From Terrimesophilobacter sp964651535 (GTDB lineage: Bacteria > Actinomycetota > Actinomycetes > Actinomycetales > Microbacteriaceae): a stretch of DNA of 64,000 nt. The notes beneath the pieces are model-generated. The model was not told the origin of the DNA. It worked only from the letters and a program-made list of their open reading frames with translations, and ran no database searches. How positions within the stretch are numbered: position 1 is the stretch's first letter; each line of letters starts with the position of its first letter. The stretch lies in contig CAZYYE010000001.1 of the NCBI GenBank assembly GCA_964651535.1, positions 558,001 through 622,000 of the forward strand, given 5' to 3'. Of this stretch, positions 24,680-33,237 are shown one piece after another. The translations under genes were made by a program, and so were the position numbers.

Positions 24680-25804
24680 ATGACCGAGCCAGAAATTCGC
24701 AAGGGCCTCGCCGGCGTCGTCGTCGACACGACGGCAATCTCCAAGGTCAATCCGGACACGAATTCGCTTCTGTATCGCGGTTACCCCGTGCAGGAGCTCG
24801 CGGCGACCTGCCAGTTCGAGGAGGTCGCGTACCTGCTGTGGAATGGCGAACTGCCCACGCCGCTGCAGCTCGAGGCATTCCAGAAACTGGAACGCTCCCA
24901 GCGGGCGCTTCTTCCCCGCATCAAGCGCGTCATCGATGAATTGCCGCTTACCGCGCACCCCATGGATGTCGTGCGCACGGCCGTGAGCGTCATGGGCGCG
25001 TGCGACGACGGCGGACCGGATGGCACGCGCGACACGGACGAGGAGCGCTCCATCTACCTGATGGCGCAACTTCCCGCGATCGTCGCCTACGACCAGCGTC
25101 GCCGTCGCGGGCTGCAGCTCGTCGAACCCCGCGATGACCTCGCCTATTCGGCCAACTTCCTGCACATGACGTTCGGAGATGTGCCGGATATCACGGTCGT
25201 GAACGCGTTCGATGTGTCGATGATTCTGTACGCCGAGCACTCCTTCAACGCCTCGACGTTCACGGCTCGGGTCGTCACGAGCACACTGTCGGACCTTTAC
25301 TCGGCCGTCACCGCCGCGATCGGCGCGCTCAAGGGCCCGCTGCATGGCGGCGCGAACGAAGCGGTCATGCACGTGTTCGAGGAGATCGGCAGCGCGGACA
25401 AGGCAGAAGCCTGGCTGGACAAGGCACTCGCCGAGAAGCGCAAGATCATGGGCTTCGGCCACCGCGTGTACAAGAACGGCGACTCGCGCGTCCCCACCAT
25501 GAAGGCCGCCCTCGATACGCTCATCGCCGAATACGATCGGCCGGATCTCTCGGAGCTCTACATCGTGCTCGAAAGGGCGATGGATGACCGCAAGGGAATC
25601 AAGCCGAACCTGGACTACCCGTCGGGCCCCGCGTACCACCTCATCGGGTTTGACACGGAGATGTTCACGCCACTGTTCGTCATGGCGAGGATCACCGGCT
25701 GGACGGCGCACATCATGGAGCAGATGTCTTCGAATGCGCTCATCCGTCCGCTCTCGGCCTACAGCGGCGTGGCGGAGCGGCACGTCGCTCGCTCGGGCGA
25801 GTGA
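24680..25804 (+). CDS. prpC: 2-methylcitrate synthase
   Basis: 374 residues from ATG 24680, one base after the prpB stop. Citrate synthase family: GPLHGGANEAVMHVFEEIG (catalytic His), GFGHRVYKNGDSR (His) and the late Asp/Arg segment around FDTEMFTPLFV. The short form and the prp context make it methylcitrate synthase, condensing propionyl-CoA with oxaloacetate. With prpD and prpB it completes the methylcitrate cycle; the dehydratase/isomerase acnA-type step must be encoded elsewhere. Confidence 0.95.
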   Translation: MTEPEIRKGLAGVVVDTTAISKVNPDTNSLLYRGYPVQELAATCQFEEVAYLLWNGELPTPLQLEAFQKLERSQRALLPRIKRVIDELPLTAHPMDVVRTAVSVMGACDDGGPDGTRDTDEERSIYLMAQLPAIVAYDQRRRRGLQLVEPRDDLAYSANFLHMTFGDVPDITVVNAFDVSMILYAEHSFNASTFTARVVTSTLSDLYSAVTAAIGALKGPLHGGANEAVMHVFEEIGSADKAEAWLDKALAEKRKIMGFGHRVYKNGDSRVPTMKAALDTLIAEYDRPDLSELYIVLERAMDDRKGIKPNLDYPSGPAYHLIGFDTEMFTPLFVMARITGWTAHIMEQMSSNALIRPLSAYSGVAERHVARSGE

Positions 25805-25823
25805 GCGGCAGTAGCCTCATAGC

Positions 25824-26612
25824 GTGATTCAGTCCCGAGGCAGCATTCTCCGCCTCGCCATCATCGGGCTCGTGATCGGATTCTTTTCGGGCCTGTTCGG
25901 CGTGGGCGGCGGCGTCATCCTCGTGCCGCTGCTCATCGTGTTCGTCGGCTTCACGCAACGGAATGCGAGCGGAACGTCCCTCGCGGCAGTTCTCCCGACC
26001 GCGATCGCGGGAACAATCGCCTACGCATCCCACGGCTCGGTCGACTGGATCGCCGGCGCACTGCTCGCGGCGGGTGCCATCGGCGGTTCCCTGCTGGGCA
26101 CATGGTTGCTTCACAAGATTCCGCAACTGGTTCTGCGCTGGATTTTCGTGGGATTCCTCCTGCTCGTCGCCGCACGCCTGTTCTTCCTCGTGCCCGATCG
26201 CACGGCGTTGATCGAATTCTCGCCGTGGGCGATCGCGGGACTGCTCGCGCTCGGCGTCGTGACGGGCATTCTTTCCGGAATTCTGGGTATCGGCGGCGGC
26301 GTGTTCGTGGTTCCGGCGCTCATGCTCGTGTTCGGCGTCGGGGACGTCGTGGCCAAGGGCACTTCGCTCCTCATGATGATCCCGACAGCGGTGACGGGCA
26401 CGATCGCGAACGTGCGTCGAGGGCATTCCGACCTGACCTCAGCCGCCATCGTCGGGCTGCTCGCTGTCCCCGCCTCCATCGGCGGAGCGGCTCTCGCGTG
26501 GGCCATTCCGCCCATGCTCGGCAGCGTTCTGTTTGCCCTGTTGCTCGTGTATGCGGCTTTGCAACTCGCGTGGAGCGCGCTCAGCGCACCCCGGCAGGAC
26601 AAGTCGACCTAG
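25824..26612 (+). CDS. TSUP-family (TauE/SafE-like) anion permease
   Basis: 262 residues with about eight membrane segments in two homologous halves, each opening with a glycine-rich loop: FFSGLFGVGGGVILVPLL near residue 18 and GILSGILGIGGGVFVVPAL near residue 150. This internal repeat defines the TSUP family, exporters or importers of sulfite, sulfoacetate and other organic anions. It starts at GTG 25824, 19 bp after prpC; it could be co-transcribed and move an organic acid, but that is only suggested by position. Confidence 0.85.
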   Translation: MIQSRGSILRLAIIGLVIGFFSGLFGVGGGVILVPLLIVFVGFTQRNASGTSLAAVLPTAIAGTIAYASHGSVDWIAGALLAAGAIGGSLLGTWLLHKIPQLVLRWIFVGFLLLVAARLFFLVPDRTALIEFSPWAIAGLLALGVVTGILSGILGIGGGVFVVPALMLVFGVGDVVAKGTSLLMMIPTAVTGTIANVRRGHSDLTSAAIVGLLAVPASIGGAALAWAIPPMLGSVLFALLLVYAALQLAWSALSAPRQDKST

Positions 26613-26621
26613 GCTGAGAGT

Positions 26622-27443
26622 ATGGACAGCATCACTCTCAATGACGGAACAACCATCCCCCAGCTCGGTTTCGGAGTCTTCAAGATCGATCCGGCCGAAA
26701 CGGAACGCATCGTCTCCGAAGCGCTCGAAGTCGGGTATCGCCACATCGACACTGCGGCGATCTACGGAAACGAAGAGGGCGTGGGGCGCGCGATCGCCGC
26801 GTCCGGGATCCCGCGCGACGAACTGTACATCACGACGAAACTGTGGCACGACCGGCTGGATGATGCGCCCGATGCGCTCCGCGAGAGCCTCGACAAGCTG
26901 GGCCTCGAGCGGGTCGACCTGTACCTCATCCACTGGCCGGCGCCCGCGAAAGACAAGTACGTCGGCGCGTGGCATTCCCTGATCGAACTGCGAGCGGCCG
27001 GGCTGACGACGAGCATCGGCGTCGCAAACTTCCTTGACCACCACCTCGAGAGGGTGATCGCGGAATCCGATGTCGTGCCCGCGGTGGACCAGATCGAGCT
27101 CCACCCCGCACACCAGCAGCCGGCAACCGTGGCGTTCGCGCGCAAGCACGGCATCCACATCGAGTCGTGGGGACCGCTCGGACAGGCGAAGTACCCCTTG
27201 CTGGAGAACCCCGTGATTGCGGCTGCCGCGCAAGCGCACGGCAAGTCGCCTGCACAGGCGGTCATTCGCTGGCACCTGCAAAGCGGATACATCGTGTTCC
27301 CGAAAACGAATCATCGGGAACGCATGGTGGAGAACTTCGACGTGTTCGACTTTGCGCTCACGGATGCCGAATTCGCCGCGATCACGGCGCTCGAGGCGGG
27401 CGGCGACGGTCGCGTGGGCAGCCACCCCGACACCGTCAACTAG
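26622..27443 (+). CDS. Aldo/keto reductase
   Basis: 273 residues, the typical length. Catalytic tetrad: Asp and Tyr in GYRHIDTAAIYGNEEGVG, Lys in YITTKLWHDR and His in YLIHWPAP. The cofactor end IVFPKTNHRERMVENFDVF matches NADPH binding. It resembles the 2,5-diketo-D-gluconate reductase group and reduces an aldehyde or ketone. It follows the TSUP gene by 9 bp; two palindromic elements lie after it. Confidence 0.92.
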   Translation: MDSITLNDGTTIPQLGFGVFKIDPAETERIVSEALEVGYRHIDTAAIYGNEEGVGRAIAASGIPRDELYITTKLWHDRLDDAPDALRESLDKLGLERVDLYLIHWPAPAKDKYVGAWHSLIELRAAGLTTSIGVANFLDHHLERVIAESDVVPAVDQIELHPAHQQPATVAFARKHGIHIESWGPLGQAKYPLLENPVIAAAAQAHGKSPAQAVIRWHLQSGYIVFPKTNHRERMVENFDVFDFALTDAEFAAITALEAGGDGRVGSHPDTVN

Positions 27444-27454
27444 ACGTTACCGTC

Positions 27455-27546
27455 CGCTCCCTTCGAGACGCCGACTTCGTCGGCTCCTCAGGGAGCGATG
27501 TGTCGCCCCGCTCCCTGAGGAGGCCGCAGGCCGTCTCGAAGGGAGC
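27455..27546 (+). repeat. Two palindromic elements between convergent genes
   Basis: An inverted copy (27455-27496, inner GCCGAC-TTC-GTCGGC) is followed by a forward copy (27509-27546, inner GGCC-GCA-GGCC). Both are full length with GCTCCCT/AGGGAGC ends. They fill the space between the aldo/keto reductase gene and convergent pdxH and could serve as a bidirectional transcript end. Confidence 0.92.
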
Positions 27547-27552
27547 CGCAGG

Positions 27553-28185
27553 CTACGGGTAGAGGCGCACGTGGCGCCAGCCGGAGGCATCCCGGTCGTA
27601 GCGCAATCGCCGGTGCATCCGGTCGGCGCCGCCGTGCCAGAACTCGATCGAGTCGGGGCGCAGTCGGTAGCCGTTCCAGTCGACCGGCCGCGGCAGGGCG
27701 ATGCCGGGTGCCGCGAGCCTGGTCGCCTCGGCGCGGTACGCGGCATCATCCGGAAGAAGCTCACTCTGCAGGGATGCCGTCGCAGCGGCCTGGGACTGCA
27801 CCGACCTGTCTACCCATATTTCGTCGGACTCCGCGGCGGTGAGCACTTCGATCGGGCCGGTCAGCCGCAATTGCTGGCGCGTCTCCCGCCAGTAGAGGAC
27901 CGCGGCCGCACGGGGGTGGGCGGCAAGTTGCCGACCTTTGGCGCTCGACGTGTTGGTGGCGAAAGTCATGCCTTCAGGATCGAACACCTTGGCCAGCACG
28001 AAGCGATTCGTCACATCACCGGCGTCGTCGGTCGTCGCGATCGCGACGTTGTACGGCTCGATCACACCGACCTTCTCCGCGTCATCGACCCACGAGACCA
28101 CAAGCGGCATGGGATCTGCCGGCGGATTCTCGAACTCGGGGAGTTCGAGGTCGATTGTTCCGGTCACTGACGGTCGCGAACGCAT
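27553..28185 (-). CDS. pdxH: Pyridoxamine 5'-phosphate oxidase
   Basis: 210 residues. FMN-binding fold with FATNTSSAKGRQLAAHPRAAAVLYW and QLRLTGPIEVL, and the C-terminal PNP oxidase dimerisation part IEFWHGGADRMHRRLRY-RD (typical W-x7-RxHxR). It oxidises PNP or PMP to pyridoxal phosphate. The stop is 7 bp from the element pair. A short N terminus and full C-terminal motif support pdxH rather than a generic FMN oxidoreductase. Confidence 0.9.
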   Translation of the reverse strand: MRSRPSVTGTIDLELPEFENPPADPMPLVVSWVDDAEKVGVIEPYNVAIATTDDAGDVTNRFVLAKVFDPEGMTFATNTSSAKGRQLAAHPRAAAVLYWRETRQQLRLTGPIEVLTAAESDEIWVDRSVQSQAAATASLQSELLPDDAAYRAEATRLAAPGIALPRPVDWNGYRLRPDSIEFWHGGADRMHRRLRYDRDASGWRHVRLYP

Positions 28186-28248
28186 GATGCCAGCGTATCC
28201 CTGCGGGTGACCCCTGCGTCAGCCGGCCGCGCAGCGTAGCGTGGGAGC

Positions 28249-30105
28249 ATGTCCAATGCTCTCGCGGATGCGCTGAGTCCGTACCTGCGCCAACACGCCT
28301 CGAACCCGGTCGACTGGCAGCAGTGGGGGCCGGAGCCGTTCGCCGAGGCAGCCCGCCGCGAGGTTCCCGTGTTCGTCTCGATCGGCTATTCCACTTGCCA
28401 CTGGTGCCACGTGATGGCGCGCGAGAGCTTCAGCGACCCGGCGATCGCGAAACTGCTGAACGCAAATTTTGTCGCGATCAAGGTCGATCGGGAGGAACAC
28501 CCGGAGGTCGACTCCGGCTACCTCACCGCGGCGAGCGCGTTCACGCAGAACCTGGGCTGGCCGCTCAACGTGTTCGTGACGCCGCAGGGGCAGGCGTTCT
28601 TCGCAGGCACCTACTGGCCGCCCGATGCGATGCGCGGAATCCCGTCATTCCGCCAGGTGCTGGATGGCGTGGCGGACGCCTGGGCGAACCGCCGCAGCGA
28701 CGTCATGGAGAACGCCGCGGATGTAGCCGCCGCGATCCGAGCGCACGGCTCGAGGGACGCATCTGCCCTTCCCGACCGTTCCGCGTTGGATGCGGTGGTC
28801 GACTTGCTCGCCGCGAATGAAGACGAGCAGTTCGGTGGCTTCGGCACGGCGCCGAAGTTCCCGGTCGTTCTCGTCCTCGATTTTCTGCTCGATCACGGCT
28901 CGACAGATTCGGTAGCGATCGCGGACCGCACACTCACGGCGATCGCGAAATCCGGGCTTCGGGACACGGTTGAGGGCGGCTTCTTCCGCTACGCGACTCG
29001 AGCGGACTGGACTGAACCGCACTACGAGCGCATGCTCTACGACAACGCGCAATTGCTCGATGCGTATGCGCGCCTGGCCGTGCAGGTCCCCCAGCGGGCC
29101 GAACTTGCTCGGGATGCCGCCGCCGGCATCGTGGATTTCCTCCTCGGAACAATGCTGCTCCCCGGGGGCGGATTCGCGTCCGCGCAGAACAGCGAAAGCA
29201 TTGTCGACGGCCACCTCACGGAAGGCGATTACTACGCGCTGTCCGCGGACGAGCGGGCGAAGCAGCAACCGCCCGCTCTCGACGAGAAAGTGCTCACAGG
29301 CTGGAACGGTCTCGCGATCGGGGCGCTCGCCAGGGCCGGGTGGCGCTTCGCGCGGCCGGACTGGGTGGATGCTGCACGCGACGCGGCAACCAGCATCCTC
29401 TTGTCCCAAATGAAGGAGTCGGGAGAGCTTGCGCGCGCGACGCTGGACGGAAAGCCTTCTACCGCAAGGGCCACGCTCGAAGACTACGGTCTGCTCGCCC
29501 GCGGTCTCCTTCATGTGGCGCTCGCGACGGGGGAGGTTCGGTGGGCGCAGGAAGCGCAGAAGTTCGTCGACGCGTGCGTCACGGAAAATGGATTCGCGAT
29601 CCCGGGCGGCGGAGACCCCGTGCTCGCCGGGTTCGGGATCGACGCGAACGTCGATCCGACGGAAGGCGCTCTGCCGTCGGGCACGAGCGCGCTTGCCGGC
29701 GCGGCGCGCGAGCTCTATTTGCTTTCCGGTCGCCGCGAGTACCTCACGCTGGCTGAGCGCGTCATGGAAGAGCTCTCAACAATCGCTCCAGCGCAGCCCC
29801 TGGGATTCGGTGCTGCGCTCGCAGTCATGTCCGAGCTTGCTCTGCCGGCCACTCAGCTTGTCGTCGTGGCAGACGATCCGGATGCCGAGCTTGCGGTTTT
29901 CGCCCGCACGTGGTTCACGCCGGGCGGCATTGCGGTCACCGTGACCGGTGCAGCTGCCGCGGAATGGGCGGCGGCCGGATTCGAACTGCTCGAGGGTCGC
30001 ACCCTCCAGAAGGGCCTCCCCACGGCTTACCTGTGCAGCGACTTCGTCTGCCGGCTTCCCGTGACGGACTCCACCGCACTGGTTCCTTCCTCGGTTTCCG
30101 GGTGA
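28249..30105 (+). CDS. YyaL-type protein: DUF255 thioredoxin-like domain plus glycoside-hydrolase-like barrel
   Basis: 618 residues. Residues 1-160 are the DUF255 thioredoxin-like module with the pattern STCHWCHVMARESF (a CxxC variant), and the remainder is an alpha/alpha barrel related to N-acylglucosamine epimerases (LTGWNGLAIGALARAGWRF). The family (YyaL/SPATA20) has no settled enzymatic role. It ends in YLCSDFVCRLPV, the usual family end, and then runs 79 bp over the 3' end of the convergent surface-protein gene. The start ATG 28249 opens with the conserved NALADALSPYLRQHASNPVDW. Confidence 0.88.
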   Translation: MSNALADALSPYLRQHASNPVDWQQWGPEPFAEAARREVPVFVSIGYSTCHWCHVMARESFSDPAIAKLLNANFVAIKVDREEHPEVDSGYLTAASAFTQNLGWPLNVFVTPQGQAFFAGTYWPPDAMRGIPSFRQVLDGVADAWANRRSDVMENAADVAAAIRAHGSRDASALPDRSALDAVVDLLAANEDEQFGGFGTAPKFPVVLVLDFLLDHGSTDSVAIADRTLTAIAKSGLRDTVEGGFFRYATRADWTEPHYERMLYDNAQLLDAYARLAVQVPQRAELARDAAAGIVDFLLGTMLLPGGGFASAQNSESIVDGHLTEGDYYALSADERAKQQPPALDEKVLTGWNGLAIGALARAGWRFARPDWVDAARDAATSILLSQMKESGELARATLDGKPSTARATLEDYGLLARGLLHVALATGEVRWAQEAQKFVDACVTENGFAIPGGGDPVLAGFGIDANVDPTEGALPSGTSALAGAARELYLLSGRREYLTLAERVMEELSTIAPAQPLGFGAALAVMSELALPATQLVVVADDPDAELAVFARTWFTPGGIAVTVTGAAAAEWAAAGFELLEGRTLQKGLPTAYLCSDFVCRLPVTDSTALVPSSVSG

Positions 30106-33083
30106 GCCTTGAACCACAGGTACACCCCAATGCACAGCGCGGCGAACGTCAGCAGCACGGCGAGCCACACCCAGAATGATCCGTCGATTCCACCCCACAG
30201 AGCACCGCTCGGCACGACGATGACGAAGAACGCGATGAGCGCCACGAGGTAGGTGGCGAGCCACTGCCGTTTCGAATGCCGGAACACGCTGCGACCGTCG
30301 AGGAAGCCGAGCGGCAGCAACCCGATGATGAGGCCTGATGTTCCCTCTGTCGCGATGGCCACGAGGGAGTCGTCGACGAGAGCCCCGACAAAGGTTCCCG
30401 GCCAGAGAATGCCGGCGAACAGGCTGTAGGTGATCCAACTGGCGATCGCAAGTCCGAGGATGGCGCCCGCCCAGACCAGAACGGCACGGGATTCTTCCTT
30501 CAAGGTGGCGCTTGCGCCGAGCGACAATGCGAGCACGAGGCCGATGAGCAACCCAGGAGCAAAGTCCAGAATGCGGGAGAGGATGACCCCGGCGAGGGCG
30601 ACGAAAAGCCCGAACGGCTGGAGTTCGATGACGGAGGCAATGCTCCAGCGGCGGCGGAGGACGACCCCGGTGACCGCGTTCGCGATGTATCCGAGCACGA
30701 ACATTCCGATGGCACAGGCCAGGAACAACCGGAGCGAGGCGAGGTCGAATCCGAAGTTGCGGTCGGAGAAACTCAGGATGAGCGCGGCGAGAGTGGTGAG
30801 TGCGAGCGCTCCGACCGCGGGGGTTCGTTTGAGGGACTTGCGCAATCGATCCAGCCAGGGCATCCGTGCTTTGGGCAGCTTGCCGAAGAGGCGTTGGTAA
30901 TTCTCGTCGAGAGTGGAGTTGAGGATCTCGGCGGGAAACGCGACGAGGAAGAGCAGCGCGAGGCTGCTGGCCGCAGCGGCGCCCAGGATGGCCGGATTCG
31001 ACACGATGTCCTGCAGCGTGGGAAGTGCTGAGCTCAGGGAGTTCGGTGCAGCGGGGGTGTCGCGTGGCTCCGGGGCGGCGGATCCCAGCGCGCCGCCTGC
31101 AGCGCCGTCCGCGCTGGCGGGCTGGTCGGTCGTCGTGGCTGGCGTCGCCGGATCCGGTGCGGATGGCGCGGGCGTCACGGTGACGGGTATTTCTGCGGTT
31201 TGCGGCTCGCCGTCGGTGGGTGTCACGGTCACCACATAGTGGTGTGCGCCGGGCTCCACCGTGTTCGGGATCACGGTATTGAGGACGAACGTGCCGTCGT
31301 CTTTCACGACCGACGACCCGAGCGAGATTGGGGTGGAGTGGAGTTCAGCGGACACCATCGAACCCGGAGGCAGATCGGAACCGGTCAGGGTCACATTCTG
31401 GCCAGGGGCAGGATCATCGGTGTTGCTGGAGAAATGGAGGAACCAGCTGATCCCGAGGGTCGGGAGCACGGGAGGGTCCAGGACCTGCAGCCGCAAGCGC
31501 GTCACGGCGGGGCCGCTCGAGTTTCCCGCCCGGTCGGTTTGGGAAAAGCTGAAGTAGTACACGCCCGGGCTGAGCGTCCACGGAACGTCGCACTGAAAAC
31601 TGCCGTCCTCCTGCACCACCGGGGTTTGCGTGCAGGGTACCGGCGTCGATCCGCCCACATAGACGTTCACCGTCGAGCCGTATTCTCCCGACCCCGTGAT
31701 GACGACGTGGGTGTTTTTCGTCGATGCGCGCATGACGCCACCGCTGGACGGACCGGACGGCGTTGACACGCTCGGCACCGGGGGTGGCGCCGTGTCGACG
31801 GAGAATCGCACGCCAGGGCTCGCGAGCCCGGATGAGTTCAGCGCGTCGTCGGTGAGTCCGAAGAACACGTCATAGTCGCCGTCCGGCGTCATCGGGGTTG
31901 TGAGCTGGCATGTCCAGTTGCCGCCGGAGTCGACAATCGTCGGCACGGTCATGCACGTGTTGCCCACGACGTCGAGAGTGGCACCGGGTTCGCCGGTTCC
32001 GGTCACGGTAGCGGCGGTGCTGTTGGTGATGACCCGGTTCATGCCGCCGACGAGCGTGCCGATCGGCGAGGTGACCACGGGAGGAAGGGGAGGGGTGATG
32101 TCGGTGTAGGTGTACTCGAGCTGCTCGTCCGGTGACGAGCCGACGTTCGTGTTTCCCGCTGGGTCGGTCTGCTGGCTTCCGAACACATAGACGCCCGATG
32201 AGGTGAGCGGGGCTTCCAGGGTGCAGGACCAGTCGCCGTAGAGGTTGGCGGTTGGCGCACCGCCCTGACAACCGACGATCGAGTAGTTCTGCCACATCGT
32301 GATGGTGGCGAACGCCTCGGCGGTTCCCGTGATCACGGGGTTGGGGTCGGTCGCCGCCCAAATCAGCTTCCCGGACATGTCGGGGGTGCCACCCGATCCG
32401 ACGATGTCGGTGAGGCCCGGAGACAACACGGTGTCGATGTGGATGGTCTGGGGGATCGACCCGATGACGCCCGTACCGGTGTGGCTGATCTGGTAGGTCC
32501 AGTCGCCATCCGGGATGGGTGCCGCTGCGGTACAGGACCACTGCCCGGCCACGACCGGCACCCCCGTGCAGAAGTCGGGGTTGCCGGAGACGACCAGATC
32601 GATCGTGCCAAGCGAGTCGTCCGCCGTGCCGGAAAATGCGGGCTGGGTGTTGTTCGTGTAGGTGTCGTCCGCAGGGGAAGTGATCTCCGGGTGGGGAATG
32701 CGCGTGATCAGAATCGGAGCCGACGACGCCGACGTGCCGTCCACGTTGGTGGCCGTGGCTGTGATGTAGTTGTCGCCGAGCGCCAGACCGGGAGTACCGG
32801 GCGTGCAACTCCAGGTCGTGGTCCCGGCGCCCGGGTCCATCGGCGTCGAGCAGTAGAAGCCGGTCGCAACATCGTTCTGGACCGTGATCGTGATCGACGA
32901 GACGTCGTCATCCGCGATACCCGTGATGGGGGCGGTCGTTTCCGTGGTGATCCACGGCGAATACGTCACGTCGATCGTCGGTGGGGCGGGAATCGCCGCC
33001 CAGGCCGCAGTCGATCCGGCCGCAACGACGACGAGAGCGAGCGCGCCGACGGCGGCGACGGCACCAATTTTGCGCAGAATCAC
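30027..33083 (-). CDS. Large Ig-like-repeat surface protein with multi-pass membrane C terminus
   Basis: 1018 residues if started at GTG 33083, which places a classical signal peptide (MILRKIGAVAAVGALALVVV...AWA) at the N terminus; a start at 33140 would add 19 residues. Residues about 30-640 form five to six bacterial Ig-like modules, each with paired cysteines around a Trp (for example WSCT, WTCQ, FQCDVPW) and PxVTSPIG-type linkers. A Pro/Thr/Ala-rich linker (about 650-700) precedes seven or so membrane helices (about 710-1000). I know similar actinobacterial proteins but no function. The Thr/Ser-rich linker is a plausible substrate for the O-mannosyltransferase encoded just upstream. Confidence 0.75.
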   Translation of the reverse strand: MILRKIGAVAAVGALALVVVAAGSTAAWAAIPAPPTIDVTYSPWITTETTAPITGIADDDVSSITITVQNDVATGFYCSTPMDPGAGTTTWSCTPGTPGLALGDNYITATATNVDGTSASSAPILITRIPHPEITSPADDTYTNNTQPAFSGTADDSLGTIDLVVSGNPDFCTGVPVVAGQWSCTAAAPIPDGDWTYQISHTGTGVIGSIPQTIHIDTVLSPGLTDIVGSGGTPDMSGKLIWAATDPNPVITGTAEAFATITMWQNYSIVGCQGGAPTANLYGDWSCTLEAPLTSSGVYVFGSQQTDPAGNTNVGSSPDEQLEYTYTDITPPLPPVVTSPIGTLVGGMNRVITNSTAATVTGTGEPGATLDVVGNTCMTVPTIVDSGGNWTCQLTTPMTPDGDYDVFFGLTDDALNSSGLASPGVRFSVDTAPPPVPSVSTPSGPSSGGVMRASTKNTHVVITGSGEYGSTVNVYVGGSTPVPCTQTPVVQEDGSFQCDVPWTLSPGVYYFSFSQTDRAGNSSGPAVTRLRLQVLDPPVLPTLGISWFLHFSSNTDDPAPGQNVTLTGSDLPPGSMVSAELHSTPISLGSSVVKDDGTFVLNTVIPNTVEPGAHHYVVTVTPTDGEPQTAEIPVTVTPAPSAPDPATPATTTDQPASADGAAGGALGSAAPEPRDTPAAPNSLSSALPTLQDIVSNPAILGAAAASSLALLFLVAFPAEILNSTLDENYQRLFGKLPKARMPWLDRLRKSLKRTPAVGALALTTLAALILSFSDRNFGFDLASLRLFLACAIGMFVLGYIANAVTGVVLRRRWSIASVIELQPFGLFVALAGVILSRILDFAPGLLIGLVLALSLGASATLKEESRAVLVWAGAILGLAIASWITYSLFAGILWPGTFVGALVDDSLVAIATEGTSGLIIGLLPLGFLDGRSVFRHSKRQWLATYLVALIAFFVIVVPSGALWGGIDGSFWVWLAVLLTFAALCIGVYLWFKAHPETEEGTSAVESVTGSRQTKSLHR

Positions 33084-33162
33084 GGGGGCTTCTTCCACTG
33101 CATGCGCCAGTTCGGGGGAACGCTGGCCTTCGGGTTGCACCGGGACGGAGCCGGTCGTGTTT

Positions 33163-33191
33163 AATGTACTCCTGCACCGAGATTTTGTCAG
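33163..33191 (-). promoter_or_regulatory. Predicted promoter of the surface-protein gene
   Basis: On the minus strand CTGACA (-35), a 17-bp spacer and TACATT (-10) lie about 80 bases before GTG 33083. A perfect palindrome CGATATATCG (33196-33205) sits immediately upstream of the -35. The hexamers match the vegetative consensus at four to five of six positions each. Confidence 0.5.
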
Positions 33192-33237
33192 TAGTCGATA
33201 TATCGCGGAAGATTCCCGACCCAGGCGGGAGCGCGAG

